64,000 bases of DNA, from the NCBI GenBank assembly GCA_034359265.1, contig CP136891.1:85950001-86014000 (forward strand). Direction: 5' to 3'. The DNA is from Canna indica (taxonomy: Eukaryota; Streptophyta; Magnoliopsida; Zingiberales; Cannaceae). The notes below the pieces were generated by a model. The model saw nothing but the letters and a program-made list of their open reading frames with translations. It was not told where the DNA came from and made no database searches. Both the position numbers and the translations under genes were made by a program. Positions 47,501 through 58,842 of the stretch are shown here, piece after piece. Within the stretch, counting starts at the first letter, position 1, and each line of letters opens with the position of its first letter.

Positions 47501-48000
47501 GTTTACTTTCTCTTATCTATGATATTGTCTTCTTAGGTTGGGGGTCATGACTTGCTAATAACAATGTCGTAAGTGAGCTTCGCGACTCTATCCCTTAAGT
47601 CGGCCGAATAAAGAACTTTCTCGTAGATATTATAATTCTTTTCATTCATTTTCTTTGTTGGAAAGAAAAAGAATGTGGCCTACCAAACTAGACTTGTTTG
47701 CACCTTCCCAAATTAAATAAATTGGTCCTCCTCAATCTTTGAAATATTTTCATTTGTTTACTTTCCACGAGTATATTCTTTTGTTTTTCACGCCCTTTGA
47801 CTTTCTCGGTTGTTCTTACACATTTTAAGTGTCACTTGAAATGAAAATTAGGCTTTTCACTCAATTAAGATCCTTACTGAAAAATAGAATTGAACATATT
47901 TAAAATTTATAACATAAATATGTTTATATACATATATAACATATAGCATTTATATAATTTTATCATAGTATTAATTTTTCATATATTAAGCGATAGTTGG

Positions 48001-48270
48001 TCTGTCGCTCGGCTCAGGGGCATGAACTATTGCACGCAGGTTGCTGGGGCAATCCAATGTCGGACACACCGTGCATTCGGAGGGATATTGTCGGAGCGGC
48101 CGAGGACACATGGGCATTCGCGCCCCCGAGGCATTGGCCAACAGGCTCCCCATTCGACCCGTCTTGAAACACATATGAAGGAGTCTGGCATCGCACAAGT
48201 CAATTGGTGCGGAAATTCGAAAGACGCAAAAAAGCTAACGAGCGAGTACCCTCTCGCGCGAAGACATACT
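48001..48270 (+). rRNA. Decayed 25S rDNA fragment
   Basis: The segment CTCCCCATTCGACCCGTCTT followed by GAAACACATATGAAGGAGTC and, later, AAGACGCAAAAAAGCTAACG matches the region after the D2 expansion segment of plant 25S rRNA. The functional form has GAAACACGGACCAAGGAGTC and AAGGCGCAAGGAAGCT there. The 5' part (GGGGCATGAACTATTGCACG) matches poorly. Many G/C to A/T changes show it is an old pseudogene piece, not an active rRNA gene. Chance reading frames on both strands here should be ignored. Confidence 0.8.
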
Positions 48271-48481
48271 CCAACTTATGGTTTAGGGCATTACCTTGCC
48301 GCGGATTTCATTTTAAGATTAATTAATTAGTGGATTAAAACATATAAAAAACCTCCCTGTGCTGCCACGTGTGTGTATATATGCAACTAATCTAAGCCTC
48401 CGCCGCAGCATCAAAATAAGAACATGAAATCGTAGGATATGGATTGCGGTGAGTGTGCCGACGAAGGAATCGAAATCCGCG
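48271..48481. other. JAZ distal promoter
   Basis: Includes a CACGTG at 48366-48371. No gene. Confidence 0.5.
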
Positions 48482-48518
48482 CACGTGGGATATAATTAAC
48501 GCACGTGGTACGTGGCAC
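48482..48518 (+). promoter_or_regulatory. G-box cluster of the JAZ promoter
   Basis: CACGTG at 48482-48487 and 48502-48507, followed by TACGTGGCACG. A further CACGTG lies at 48366. G-boxes bind MYC2-type bHLH factors and are common in JAZ promoters (feedback regulation). They lie about 80-100 bases upstream of the TATA box. Confidence 0.6.
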
Positions 48519-48581
48519 GCGGCGCCAACACATTCTGCGCTTCCTTCATACTCCTTTTCCTCTTCCTCTTCCTCTTCCTCC

Positions 48582-48589
48582 ATATAAAT
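48582..48589 (+). promoter_or_regulatory. TATA box of the JAZ gene
   Basis: ATATAAAT following a TCTTCC-repeat, about 140 bases before the ATG. Confidence 0.6.
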
Positions 48590-48725
48590 CCTGCGCCGTC
48601 GACTGTGATCGATCACCCGATCAATTCAACTCCCCCCCTTCTTCTTCCTCCTGTCCTTCAGATCGAGGAATCAATAACAAAGCAGATCGAAGACATCCAC
48701 CACCGGAATTAAGCCAGAAGATAAA

Positions 48726-49154
48726 ATGGCGGGGATTAGCAGCGAGCCCGACCTCCGACTCCGCCTCGGCAGCGGCGCCGACGACGGTGGCAGCGCTAAA
48801 CAGCAGCAGCAGCAGATAACCATACTCTACAACGGCCGGATTTGCGTTTGCCGAGTGACGGAGCAGCAGGCGAGAGCCATCATCTCCATGGCCAAGCAAG
48901 AGATGGGCGGCGTCGTCGACGATGACCAAATTATGGGGGGGAAGAAGAAAGAGGAGCAACAAGGGCAATTGGAGCAGCAAGTGGCGGCAGCAGTATCTCC
49001 TCCAGTAGAGCGGCAGCTTCTCGTGAATGGGCAGCTCTCCATGAAGCGATCGCTGCAGCGGTTTCTTCAGAAGAGGAAGTCGAGATCGGATGCCATCTCT
49101 GCTCCTTACGCCAACCACAGACGACCGCAGCACTTGTTCTCCGTCAAGTCTTAG
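48726..49154 (+). CDS. JAZ7/JAZ8-type TIFY repressor
   Basis: 142 residues, one exon. JAZ proteins repress MYC-type factors in the nucleus until jasmonoyl-isoleucine and COI1 trigger their degradation. Residues 10-14 (LRLRL) form an LxLxL EAR motif that can recruit TOPLESS directly. A Gln run follows (26-30). Residues 31-37 (ITILYNG) are the TIFY motif, followed by the rest of the ZIM domain (RVTEQQARAIISMAKQ). The Jas motif is at about 105-128 (MKRSLQRFLQKRKSR then APY). The LPIARR-type degron normally just in front is absent (NGQLSMKRSL instead). This layout matches Arabidopsis JAZ7/JAZ8 (TIFY5 group), which resist hormone-triggered turnover. ATG at 48726 gives the motif start. GC-rich against an AT-rich background. 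Confidence 0.93.
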   Translation: MAGISSEPDLRLRLGSGADDGGSAKQQQQQITILYNGRICVCRVTEQQARAIISMAKQEMGGVVDDDQIMGGKKKEEQQGQLEQQVAAAVSPPVERQLLVNGQLSMKRSLQRFLQKRKSRSDAISAPYANHRRPQHLFSVKS

Positions 49155-50579
49155 ATTATAGCCGTCGTTGATTGTAAATTTGACGTTGTTGATAATACTT
49201 TCTTTGTTTGATCGAGTGCACGTGTCCATTAATTACATGTTATAGACAAAATTAATTAGTAATTTTTCATGTTCTCAAGTTAATGAGAGGCTTTTCCTAT
49301 TTCATTATGAAAAAAGAGAGTATATTATTACTTTAAGTCCTATACTTTAATTTTTTATTTTAAAAGTATGTAATTTTAATTGATGAAATTAAGACTAAAA
49401 TATAAATTACTATATTATGTATTTAAATCCTTTAATTTATAAATTTCATATTTACTAATTCATAATTAGAAAAATATAGTTTTGAAATAATAAATTAAAA
49501 CTATATAAATAAATAAAAATATTTTGTAATAAATCCTTAATTTTAATTTAATTTTTTATCTTAATCCTTCATTAATTTGAAAAATAAATGTTTGAATATG
49601 ACAAATTAAAAATGTGTAGATAAAAATTATTTATTTTGCATTCAAGTTCTTCTATTTTTTACTAATTTTATATTTTAGTTATTGCTCCACTTTCAAAATT
49701 GATTTTACTAATATCAAAATCAAGGAAAGATATTTTTTCTTTCGGATTGCCAAAAATCCTTCCTGCATATTAAACGCATGATTGATGTCAAATAGCATTT
49801 GTACCTTCTCAAATAGTAAATCTATGAAAGACTTGACAACTTTGAACATTAACATGCCAGGCCACAATTCTAATGAAGAAGTAGGTGGTTAAAATTTAAT
49901 TCCTGGTACTGCTGCTCTTGCATGTTCTTGTACAAAATAATTTTCCAATTGCTCTTTCGTTTTCGACTCGCCTTCATATTACATCAAAATTTTTGCCAAC
50001 AATATAATAATACTAAGTAAAATGTCCTAGGGAGCGAAGCGTCTATTTCTTGTATGAAGAATAGAAATCCTTGAATAATACCAATGGTCAACCTACTACA
50101 TGACCATACACTAAAATAGATTTCAGCACCTGAAGATATTCCTTCCATCCAAGGAAAGTGAAAATACTTCAAAAGACCATAAGCCCTAGTCGAAAGGTAA
50201 AAAACTAAAAACCAATGCAAAAGCAGGAAATCCGTTTTTATTTTTTTTCAATCGAACCTTGTCTTCGAAGAAGACTTTCGACAAAGTTGGCACCTGAATT
50301 ACAAAGACTGAAAATGCAGTATGCTTAGACCACATTGACATTCCTCTTGTTACATAAGTAATAAAGACTTAAATCACACATCTTATACAAGAAAGACTGA
50401 GGGATAGGCAACACACAACTACTGCCCCTATATCTATAGGTAAAATCAGATCAACCCCAACAAGTGTGTATCTGAGTGATCATGTAAGGTATGTATCTGA
50501 GTGATCATGTAAGGTGTGTTGTTCTTTCCATCCATTATTCCACTTTGATAAAGATTGAGTTCACCAAGTTCGTATAGGT
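49155..50579. other. Intergenic, no gene seen
   Basis: Strongly AT-rich from 49300 to 49700. 50250-50579 should include the PEX13 3' UTR on the minus strand. A short direct repeat, GTATCTGAGTGATCATGTAA, occurs twice around 50468-50517. Confidence 0.5.
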
Positions 50580-53500
50580 CTAGTTGGATCCCTTGGCACC
50601 GTCACCCCAAACACTGTCCCATCCACCAGCAGCTTTTGGTCCCTCAAGAACATGCTGCCCTGAAGGGGCAGGGAGCTCGCCAGGTACCCCAGGTCCTGGT
50701 TGTTGCTGTTTTCTTGGCTTTGTTCGGATACCCAGTAACCTCAACACAAATCGTGCAAGCTCACCATATAACATTCCAGAACGATCGAAAAGCTGAGATA
50801 GATATTGAACAAGCGATGAAAAAAATCATTCCAAGACATTTTGGAATAATAAACAAAGAGCCAGATGTGAGTAGAAAAAACTAACCTGGAGGAGAGCAGT
50901 CATGAACAAGTGGAAGGCCTGAGTATTCTGATCAATAAGAATAGAAATTCTACCAAAGAAATTCACCACACCATGCATCTGCAAAAGATGTTCAAAAAAA
51001 TTGTGTAATTAGCAAGACTAGGTCCAAAATGAAGAACTGATGAAAGAAGTATCGTAGAAATATATGCATATGAGTTTCCATAAAATTGCTTCAGATTTTT
51101 CAGATATTCACCAGGGGCTTCCTATTTTTCTGTAATACCAAACATACCCTTAGAAAGACCCCCTAGGCCGTTCAACTTGGTTAATTTCAAGTATTTTCAG
51201 GAAAAATACCCTAAATGAGTTTGCTAAGAATAAATATATTACCACACGAAGAAAGGACATCCAAAAGCTTGGTGGTGATGATGGTTGACCATACGGATTG
51301 TTAGGATCTTGGTTACCATAAGGGCCTCCCATGCCCATCCCATAACCACCCATAGGGCCACCGAGCCCACTATTGTACATGCCACCTCCATACATTCCAG
51401 AACTCCCATACATTCCTCCCCCATACCCTGAGTACATACTATTACCATAAAGTCCACTACCATATGATCCTCCAAGACCCCCACCATATGAGCCTCCAAG
51501 ACCCCCGCCATATGAGCCATACGTGCCAGAACCATAGCTTGAATTATACATGTTTGATCCATAACCTGCACTAAAACCAGAAGTTAAAGTATCTTAATAA
51601 CAATGCTGAAGATAAGAGATCCAAAGATATATCCAAATATAGTACCTCCATAACTAGTTCCATAACTTTGCCAGGGCCTTGGAGGAACAGGCCTTGCAAG
51701 AGTATTACTATTAGCAGTCACATTTGTAGTTGGAACAGCTTCACCTGGTTTTGCAGTACCAGATGCTTCCACAACATCACTGGTACTTCCAGATGATGGG
51801 GGCTTGAATGGTGTAGGACCAGATGAATTTCCAGCTCGTTCCCAGGGTTTTGGTGGCAAACCTGCAAAGAAGCAAACCGCTTGTGATATAAATTTGTAAC
51901 TCATAATGCTAGATCACATAAATCTACTTTCCAGCATCATCAGGTATAACTACATTGATTTGTTGTATACAAAATACAAGAGAAGAGGTTTGACACCATT
52001 TTTTTCGTACATTAGAAGGATTAAAAAAAAAAAGAATGTCCAAAGTGCAGCATTGTGTAATATGGCACATTGAATTGGAAATGACTCAGATACACCATCA
52101 AACAAAGATCGCAGCTGACATTAGAGTATTCACCTATAGGACTATGAAGGATTCCTTGATAATTAAGAATAGTTGGATATAGACTAATGAAGCTAAAATG
52201 ATAATCATTTCTTGGGAGCAAGTAATGAGTTAGGTTTTCACAGCATTGTTAAAAAAAATGAAATGAAATGACATGCAAAGAAATTTAGTATTTCTTAAAA
52301 CAAAAGTTCAACATAGGCATATTGACTAACTACGCATTCCATGTCTGACAAAAAAAATTATGAACATTACAAGAGTGTTAAGAAGAATTGATACTTTTAA
52401 CTAGTAATTGCCAGCAAATTATATGGTCAAACAATGGTGTCCACAGGGAAAACAACAAAAACAAGGGTACATACTACCAACCCAAAACTCGGAAAACAAG
52501 GGGGAAAAGGCAAAACACTAAAGCAATAACTCCCCAACCTGCTTGCTGATTGAGAGAGAAGAAATCATAGTGATTGAGAAACAAGGGCAAGAAAGAATTT
52601 AGCATTAGCGGAAGTGGACAGTCAAGAATCATGAATTGGTCCAAGTTCCCATATATTTTTACAAGATTCTATATGATAATCAACGATGCTTGCACTAGAC
52701 AGTTATAATATCTCACAGAAATGAATTGGAAAGCATTGATGACTGTAAGACATACCAAATAAGTGTTTCTCAACTATCAACTGATGGCTAATCATAGATT
52801 TCGATTCTTAGAGCATGAGGTCGAATATAAGCTATCTGTACTCAGTGATGCCTTCAGTATATATCAATAATCAAATATCTAAGGAACGATAAGTCGTCCA
52901 TAACCATAGAAGGAACCATAATAAGATAATACAACGTACTAGAAATAACATTAATGGTAAGCTCTTCAAAACCCTGTTGTTCTTTCAAACATTCTAATAG
53001 TTATATCATATAAAAGAAATAATTCTTTTGATCATCAACCAATCCCACCCACATAAATCATGAAAATAAGCATAGAAATGAAATATGCACAAATGTCAAA
53101 GTTGTCTCAACATTGTGTGAAGTAGAAAATTTCGATCCCATATGCTGATTCACAAGTTGAAAACTGATCTATTTGCATCATAAGGTTGAAATTGAATAAG
53201 AGAAACAGTAGCCACATATTATATGGAAACCATATGTTATTAAGCAACCAAACAGAAAGGGAAGTACATATCAAGAAAAGAAAGAAATGCCAAACGACCG
53301 ACATGGAAAAGGAACAAAGTAAGAAAATAAATAAAGTAAAAAATTATTTCAAATGCAAATATGCAACTAGCACAAACATGACAGAAAAACAATATATTGT
53401 TACTCGAAGACTAATGTGTATTTAACTACTCCCCTACAAGACAATAGTAACATAGAGGTACATATTCTGCAATACTCTGCTTGTAAATAAAAGAATGAAC

Positions 53501-54761
53501 AATGATGGAAAAAACAAAACATAAAAGCATGTGAATTGCTAATTTAGAGATGGAAATTTGTCGACCATTGCTTGAGCGTGTGAAGCACTTTCAGATTTAA
53601 CGCATGCTTTCAAAGATCCCTTGGATGATTAAGATTGCTTATTGTCGCTACAAATCACTAATTTGTTACTCGAAGTCTTTCAAGTGCTTTGAAGTTGATG
53701 TTCAAAGAGATTAGTAATGTCCTTTTTAAAAAAAGTTATCTGCAATATTTTTTCTTCAATATATAGAGATAAACAATTATGCTCAAGCACTTAATGTCTT
53801 AATGATTATTGCTCGAACATCTGAATAACTTCCTCAGTAATTCGTGATAAGGTCCCATAGGTGACAAGGCGAATGATCATTAAAAGACCGACAAAATGCT
53901 TATACAAACAAAGATATTGAACAGCAATATCTAATAACTGGTACAATCTGCACCAAACTTCGCACACAGGCAAAGTATCAACCATAGTGAGTCCAGAAAA
54001 TCTAGCATATAACTGGATGATTTCGATAAGATTGAGAAATCCATGACATATGAGCAACTAATTCACCCTGTGTGACTATATGGTATTGGCAAACTATCCA
54101 CATAATACATTTTAATTGTAAACCAATGGAAAGCTCTATGCTAATAAGTCGTGGAAGGAAAATTTATAACGAGAATGTGAGAGGAATACCGATGACAAAA
54201 ACGCTCCTAAAATGAACAAAAAGTAGCATATCAAAAATACAAATAGAACAATTGAATATATTGTTATTAGGTAAACCTTCTCTATTTTGTAAAACCATGT
54301 TTTTGAGTGAAGATCCAAATAAAACCTGAATCCTGTGAAAAAAGAATTAGGATTGCATGGTTATGAAAATAAATAGCTTGTTTTGAAGATTCCGATCTGA
54401 GCAAACCTACCTTCTCAATCTTTTGCTATACATGCTTTTTCATACGTATAACATCAAACCAAATTCTATGAAAGCCTACCAATAATCCAAGGGAACATGA
54501 CCAAACCAACAATTTTTTAATATAAAAGTTAAGATCATCGCCGCTCTTGAATCCCCGCGAAGAAACCAATCGCGAGACAGCTAAAATGGAAACAAGACTG
54601 GCTTGACGCAGGGAAAACCGATAGATCAAAACCCTAACTAGATTTAGATTTTTACGCAGCGGCTTCATATTGGGGGAATTACACGGATCCGCGAGATTCG
54701 AATCGAAGCAAATAAAGGAATCAAAGAATCACCAACCTGCAGGTGGAGAATTGGATCCCAT
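50580..54761 (-). CDS. PEX13: Peroxin-13 (PEX13), peroxisomal import docking protein
   Basis: Five exons on the minus strand: 54737-54761, 51646-51861, 51243-51565, 50886-50978 and 50580-50792. All introns are GT/AG and all joins are in phase, giving 289 residues. PEX13 sits in the peroxisomal membrane and docks cargo receptors PEX5 and PEX7. Visible: an N-terminal PP-K-PWE motif (LPPKPWERAGN), a linker ending PVPPRPWQSYG, a long Gly/Tyr/Met-rich repeat in exon 3 (GGLGGSYGGGLGG), then SPPSFWMSFLRV, exon 4 (NFFGRISILIDQNTQAFHLF, a conserved membrane-associated part) and a C-terminal LYGELARFVLRLLGIRTKPR. As in other plants no SH3 domain is seen. The first exon is only 25 bases and intron 1 is 2.9 kb. 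Confidence 0.95.
51862..54736 (-). other. PEX13 intron 1, no other gene
   Basis: 2.9 kb of AT-rich DNA between exon 1 and exon 2. Short frames on either strand have no family signature. Confidence 0.6.
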
Positions 54762-56144
54762 GAAGACGTCGAAGCGAAATCTACATCAATCGCCGCCCAC
54801 TACCATTCACGCCTCTCCTGTAACCTGTTGCGATCTTTATCTCCCCGAGGAAGCCGACGAGAAATCGCCAACCCGTCCAAACTCAAGCCGCGTAAAAAGA
54901 ATAGAAAATTCCCACATAATTGAGGAATCAGGTTGCCTTTGCACCCGATGAGGAAGTGATTCGGGTTCATAAAAATGAGCACCCGATCCATTGTGCCCGA
55001 GCTGCAAGGCGGACTCACTCGTTGTTTTGTCGCTGTGTAGAATATTCAGGGTTTGCCGGACTCTTCGATTCCTAATTTGGGCCCAAAGATCCGGCCTGTT
55101 ACAAGGTTTTAGTGGATCCTGTAGCGGCCCAATAGGAGCTCTCTCGTACATAAATAAGCAAACTAATCCACAGTATCCAATCCATTCAAAACAGGATTTA
55201 TCATCAACATTTTTATAAATGAAGTTTTAATTTTGTTTCTCCTTCTCACCGATTTATTTTATTTAAATTAAGAATATATATATATTATATATAACATGCT
55301 TGCTTGATAAGAGATGATAGAATAAATAATAATTAATATCTATTATTTATTTATTATATGAATTAGAATAAAATAAGAATATAATAATATAAAATTAACT
55401 TTATATTCAATGTACATCTAATTTAAAATATTCGTATATAATACTTTCATATTTTATTATCCAATCATATCATATTTAATTCAACGAAGTAAATATATCA
55501 TGAATTTTATTTTATTTTTCCTTGTCTTGAAATATATTTTTTGCTCACCATCTTCATAGTTTAAATATTTCAATTTCAATTTTATATAATATTCAAATCA
55601 ATTATTATTATTTTCTCAAATCATGCACCTAAATATATCCATGTATTTTTTTTCTCTTTTATTTTGCACCGAAAAATAATTATTTATTTCTCATGACCTA
55701 TCTTCTAATTTCGGGATGACAACTATAACCTCATGCGCTTGATATTATTCACATGTGTATTATGTGGATCAATTATATTTTTGAAAAATAAATATAATAT
55801 ATGAATATTGATGAAAAAAATTTTATCCGTGCGGACACACAGAATAAATGCGTATATAAGATGCAAATTCGCACCGTATTCGATCTATATCCACACTGCA
55901 TTTTTCCACGTATATAATTATCTTTTTACCTTTACATTATAACTTATATATTATTTTACACCATATATTATAACATATGCAATTATCATTTTATTTCATT
56001 GTTATACTAAATATATTATTTTATTAAAATTTTTGATTAAAATGCATGCGGATGCAAATATGCATTTGGATGTGGTGTGGTGTATCTATATTTATATCCA
56101 TAGTAGATACAAATAATCAGATATGCATATGTGAAATGCGATGC
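54762..56144. other. PEX13 promoter and AT-rich intergenic DNA
   Basis: 54762-55150 has mixed GC and is the likely leader and promoter of PEX13. 55220-56040 is extremely AT-rich with runs of TATATA and ATTATTATT. No gene. Confidence 0.5.
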
Positions 56145-56474
56145 TAGAGGTGGCAATGGGGCACGCCCAACAGTGCCCACTTGTTGGGCGTGCCTAGGTT
56201 TCGGACAAGCCCATTTCTTGTTGGGTCGTGAGCAAAATTCGGAGTCGTGCCAAACACAGCTCAGATTTTCAAAGGTGCAACGAAGCTTGGCACGCGGCCC
56301 CCCTTTCGGGCTGAGACCTGACGCAAGTGTCATACCGAGCACCCCGAGCCCGGCCCACATGTCCTAGGGATGAGCTCAGTCCGTCCCTTGGGCACTGGTG
56401 TGCCAGACCAAGCACGATCCTTTTCGAGGCTAGGTTTGTATCGCTTATGGATGGGCCTAGCCCATTGACACCTT
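56145..56474. repeat. Word-repeat island E (GGGC/GCCC-type)
   Basis: Left end CTAGAGGTGGCAATGGGG. The right end, reversed, reads CATAAGGTGTCAATGGGCT, so the two ends match as imperfect inverted repeats. The interior has GTTGGGCGTGCC, CCGAGCCCGGCCC, and TGGGCCTAGCCC words. GC-rich island in AT-rich DNA. Non-coding. Confidence 0.7.
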
Positions 56475-57321
56475 ATGTCATATAAACGAAGATAATATAA
56501 TATCTGCATCATATTTCCAACTCATCCGTAGTCTAATTTATAAAATGATTACAAAAGGATTGCGAATTAAAGGCAGAAATTTCCCCTAATTAACCCTTAA
56601 AATTAAAGTTGCATGCTTGTTGATCAATCCCTGTCAAATTTGTCATCAGTGGCCACCCAATTTTGCCATCTTTTGTCAGCGATGACTTTTCTTAATGCCC
56701 TCTTGGCTGGGCAACTTCATACAAAGGGACAAAGTCTCAGGAACAATGGCACTTCATATAAGCGCATAGCCGCATAAATCTGATTGGTGCGTATCCAAAT
56801 CGGGTACAGTAGGGACACGTATTATTATAAATCTATACCGCGAGTGTGGGCTGCTATGTCAGCATAAATGACTCGTGTCATCTCAGCATAATCTCAAATT
56901 AGCCCCAAAATCATCTCTATTCTCTCTTAAGTCCTTGTAATCCAAAACGTATTCTGGATAACTACGACTTTTGAAACCTTCCAAGAAACTGCATAATTCA
57001 ATGCTTCAAGTTATTAGGGCTGCCATTTGAGCGTTGTCGAAGTCAACGTGCGTGTGCTTCAATCTTGCACCAAGTTGACCGACATGGTCAACGCATGCAT
57101 ACAAACCGCCCACACGCAGAACACAGATCCCCAAATTAGGAGCATTCAATTCCTCTTTTTCATCTACGAAGTTAAGTAATCGATTATATTTTTGTTGATT
57201 AAGTAATGGATTATATTAAAATAATAATAATTAGGGCATCTTTACTACATTTTATTTATAATTAAATATTAGATTGAACTAATAATATTATAATAAATAA
57301 TAATAAAATATTTGGATTAGG
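56475..57321. other. Intergenic, upstream of the F-box gene
   Basis: No gene. AT-rich, ending in a pyrimidine-rich leader region at 57330-57430. Confidence 0.5.
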
Positions 57322-57328
57322 TATATAT
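57322..57328 (+). promoter_or_regulatory. Candidate TATA box of the F-box gene
   Basis: TATATAT about 280 bases before the ATG, followed by the CT-rich leader typical of plant 5' UTRs (TCTCTCTTATCCTC, CTTCTCTCTCTCTCCC). Confidence 0.45.
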
Positions 57329-57600
57329 GGCTCTCTCTTATCCTCTTTGAATATTTTCTTCAGCCCTTCTATTTATTTACTTCTTTACCAGCTAAAAAGA
57401 AGAGAAAGCTTTCTTGTCTCTTCTCTCTCTCTCCCGTCTCGTGCTCCCCAAATCCTTAGAGCCGGGATTAGGGTTTAAGCTCCTTTTGCGACAGATCGAA
57501 ATTGCCTCTAAAGGTCGCGCCTTTCGAGGGGTTTTCAGTTTCTATTGTGGATTTTGCCCTGTTTCTTTGACCCATTTCTGTGGATTTTTTTTTTTATCAT

Positions 57601-58842
57601 ATGTCGTGCTTGAGCTCGCTGGGAACGGTGGATCTGGAGGAACTGCGGCCGCTAAGCCGGGATCCGGCGGTGGAGGAGGTGACGTGGGAGGAGGTGGAGG
57701 GAGGTATTGATTGCTTTGACCGGTTGCCGGACGTGCTGCTGCTTGAAATCTTCAACCGGATCGGCGACGTCAAGGCCTTGGGCCGGTGCTGCGTCGTGTC
57801 ACGCCGGTTTCATGCGCTCGCCTCCCTCGCGGACGACGTCGTCGTCCGCGTTGACTGCGTTATCTCCGACGACGCGTCGTCGCCGGACTCCGCGGCGGGC
57901 GGCGGCGGGTTCGATAAGTCCCGCGGTGTCTTGTCCAGTCTCGCCCGCCTCGTCCTCGGCGGCCTTGCCAAGCCCCTCCAGGCCCTCGGCCAAATCCTCA
58001 CTCCCTCCCCGTCCTCTTCCTGCCGCTGCTCAGATGCTTCTTCCGTTTCTGCTGCGATCAGGAAGTCTGCATCGTCGTCGTCGTCGTCGTCTGATGTGTC
58101 TCACCATTCCCCCACCGAGGTGTTGAAGAACTTCAAGGAAATCCGACGTCTCCGCATCGAGCTCCCCGACGGCGAACTTGGTGTCGACGACGGCATCCTC
58201 TTGAAGTGGAGGGCCAACTTTGGGTCCACTCTCGATAGCTGCGTCATCCTCGGCGCATCCTCCGTAGTCTCCTCGTCTTCCATTGCCCTAGACTGTTCAA
58301 ATTCCGACCCGAATCCCAGTTGCAGTAGTGATGATTGTGGGGAAATCCCGAACTCGTTCTACAGCGACGGCAGTTTGAAGCGCAGAGTAGTTTGGACTAT
58401 CAGCTCACTGATTGCTGCTTCAGCGCGGCATTATCTTCTCCATCCAATCGTGGCCGGCCATGACACATTAGAGAGCTTGGATCTGACAGATGCCGATGGG
58501 CAGGGAGTGCTGTCATTGGACCGGCGGCAGCTACAAGAACTACGGGCGAAGCCAGTGATGGCTTCCGGAAGCTCACAGCGGACCCTTCTGCCAGCACTCA
58601 GCATGCGTTTATGGTATGCACATCAGCTGGAATTGCCCGGAGGGATGGTGTTGAAGGGTGCAACGTTGTTGGCTATCAGACCAAGTGAGGAGCGGATGAA
58701 GGAGGCTGTCAGTGATTTTGGTGGATCCAATGGGTTATCTGATTGCTTCTGGGTGCCAGATGCATTCGAGGAGCCATATCGGACAGCAACTAGGATGCTC
58801 ATGAAGAGGAGAACTTATTGCCTTGAGATGAACTCCTTCTGA
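57601..58842 (+). CDS. F-box protein, At5g46170/At1g30200-like
   Basis: 413 residues, one exon. The F-box is at about residues 36-80 (DCFDRLPDVLLLEIFNRIGD, VKALGRCCVVSRRFHALAS), which binds SKP1-type adaptors in SCF ubiquitin ligases. The following VVVRVDCVISDD and the LVLGGLAKPLQALGQIL block are shared with the small Arabidopsis group At5g46170, At1g30200 and At4g18380. Later blocks are LKNFKEIRRLRIELPDGELG, LKRRVVWTISSLIAASARHY, and a C-terminal RTATRMLMKRRTYCLEMNSF. Ser-rich low-complexity insert (SASSSSSSS) in the middle. The start is ATG at 57601. An upstream in-frame GTG is not a plausible start. Substrate unknown. Confidence 0.93.
   Translation: MSCLSSLGTVDLEELRPLSRDPAVEEVTWEEVEGGIDCFDRLPDVLLLEIFNRIGDVKALGRCCVVSRRFHALASLADDVVVRVDCVISDDASSPDSAAGGGGFDKSRGVLSSLARLVLGGLAKPLQALGQILTPSPSSSCRCSDASSVSAAIRKSASSSSSSSDVSHHSPTEVLKNFKEIRRLRIELPDGELGVDDGILLKWRANFGSTLDSCVILGASSVVSSSSIALDCSNSDPNPSCSSDDCGEIPNSFYSDGSLKRRVVWTISSLIAASARHYLLHPIVAGHDTLESLDLTDADGQGVLSLDRRQLQELRAKPVMASGSSQRTLLPALSMRLWYAHQLELPGGMVLKGATLLAIRPSEERMKEAVSDFGGSNGLSDCFWVPDAFEEPYRTATRMLMKRRTYCLEMNSF

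Noticed and set aside
47986..48330. Small proteins on both strands near 48 kb
   Set aside because: They are readings of the rDNA-derived fragment.
48621..49229. A 202-codon frame antisense to the JAZ gene
   Set aside because: Complement of a GC-rich coding exon; leucine-rich chance reading without motif.
54426..54668. 80-codon frame in the minus strand near the PEX13 start
   Set aside because: It lies inside PEX13 intron 1 and has no family signature.
57580..57600. Upstream start of the F-box protein
   Set aside because: The codon at 57580 is GTG, followed by a T-run. The first ATG at 57601 is the likely start.
57414..57710. Small protein upstream of the F-box gene
   Set aside because: Out of frame, covers the 5' leader and ends in a glycine run from GC-rich coding DNA.
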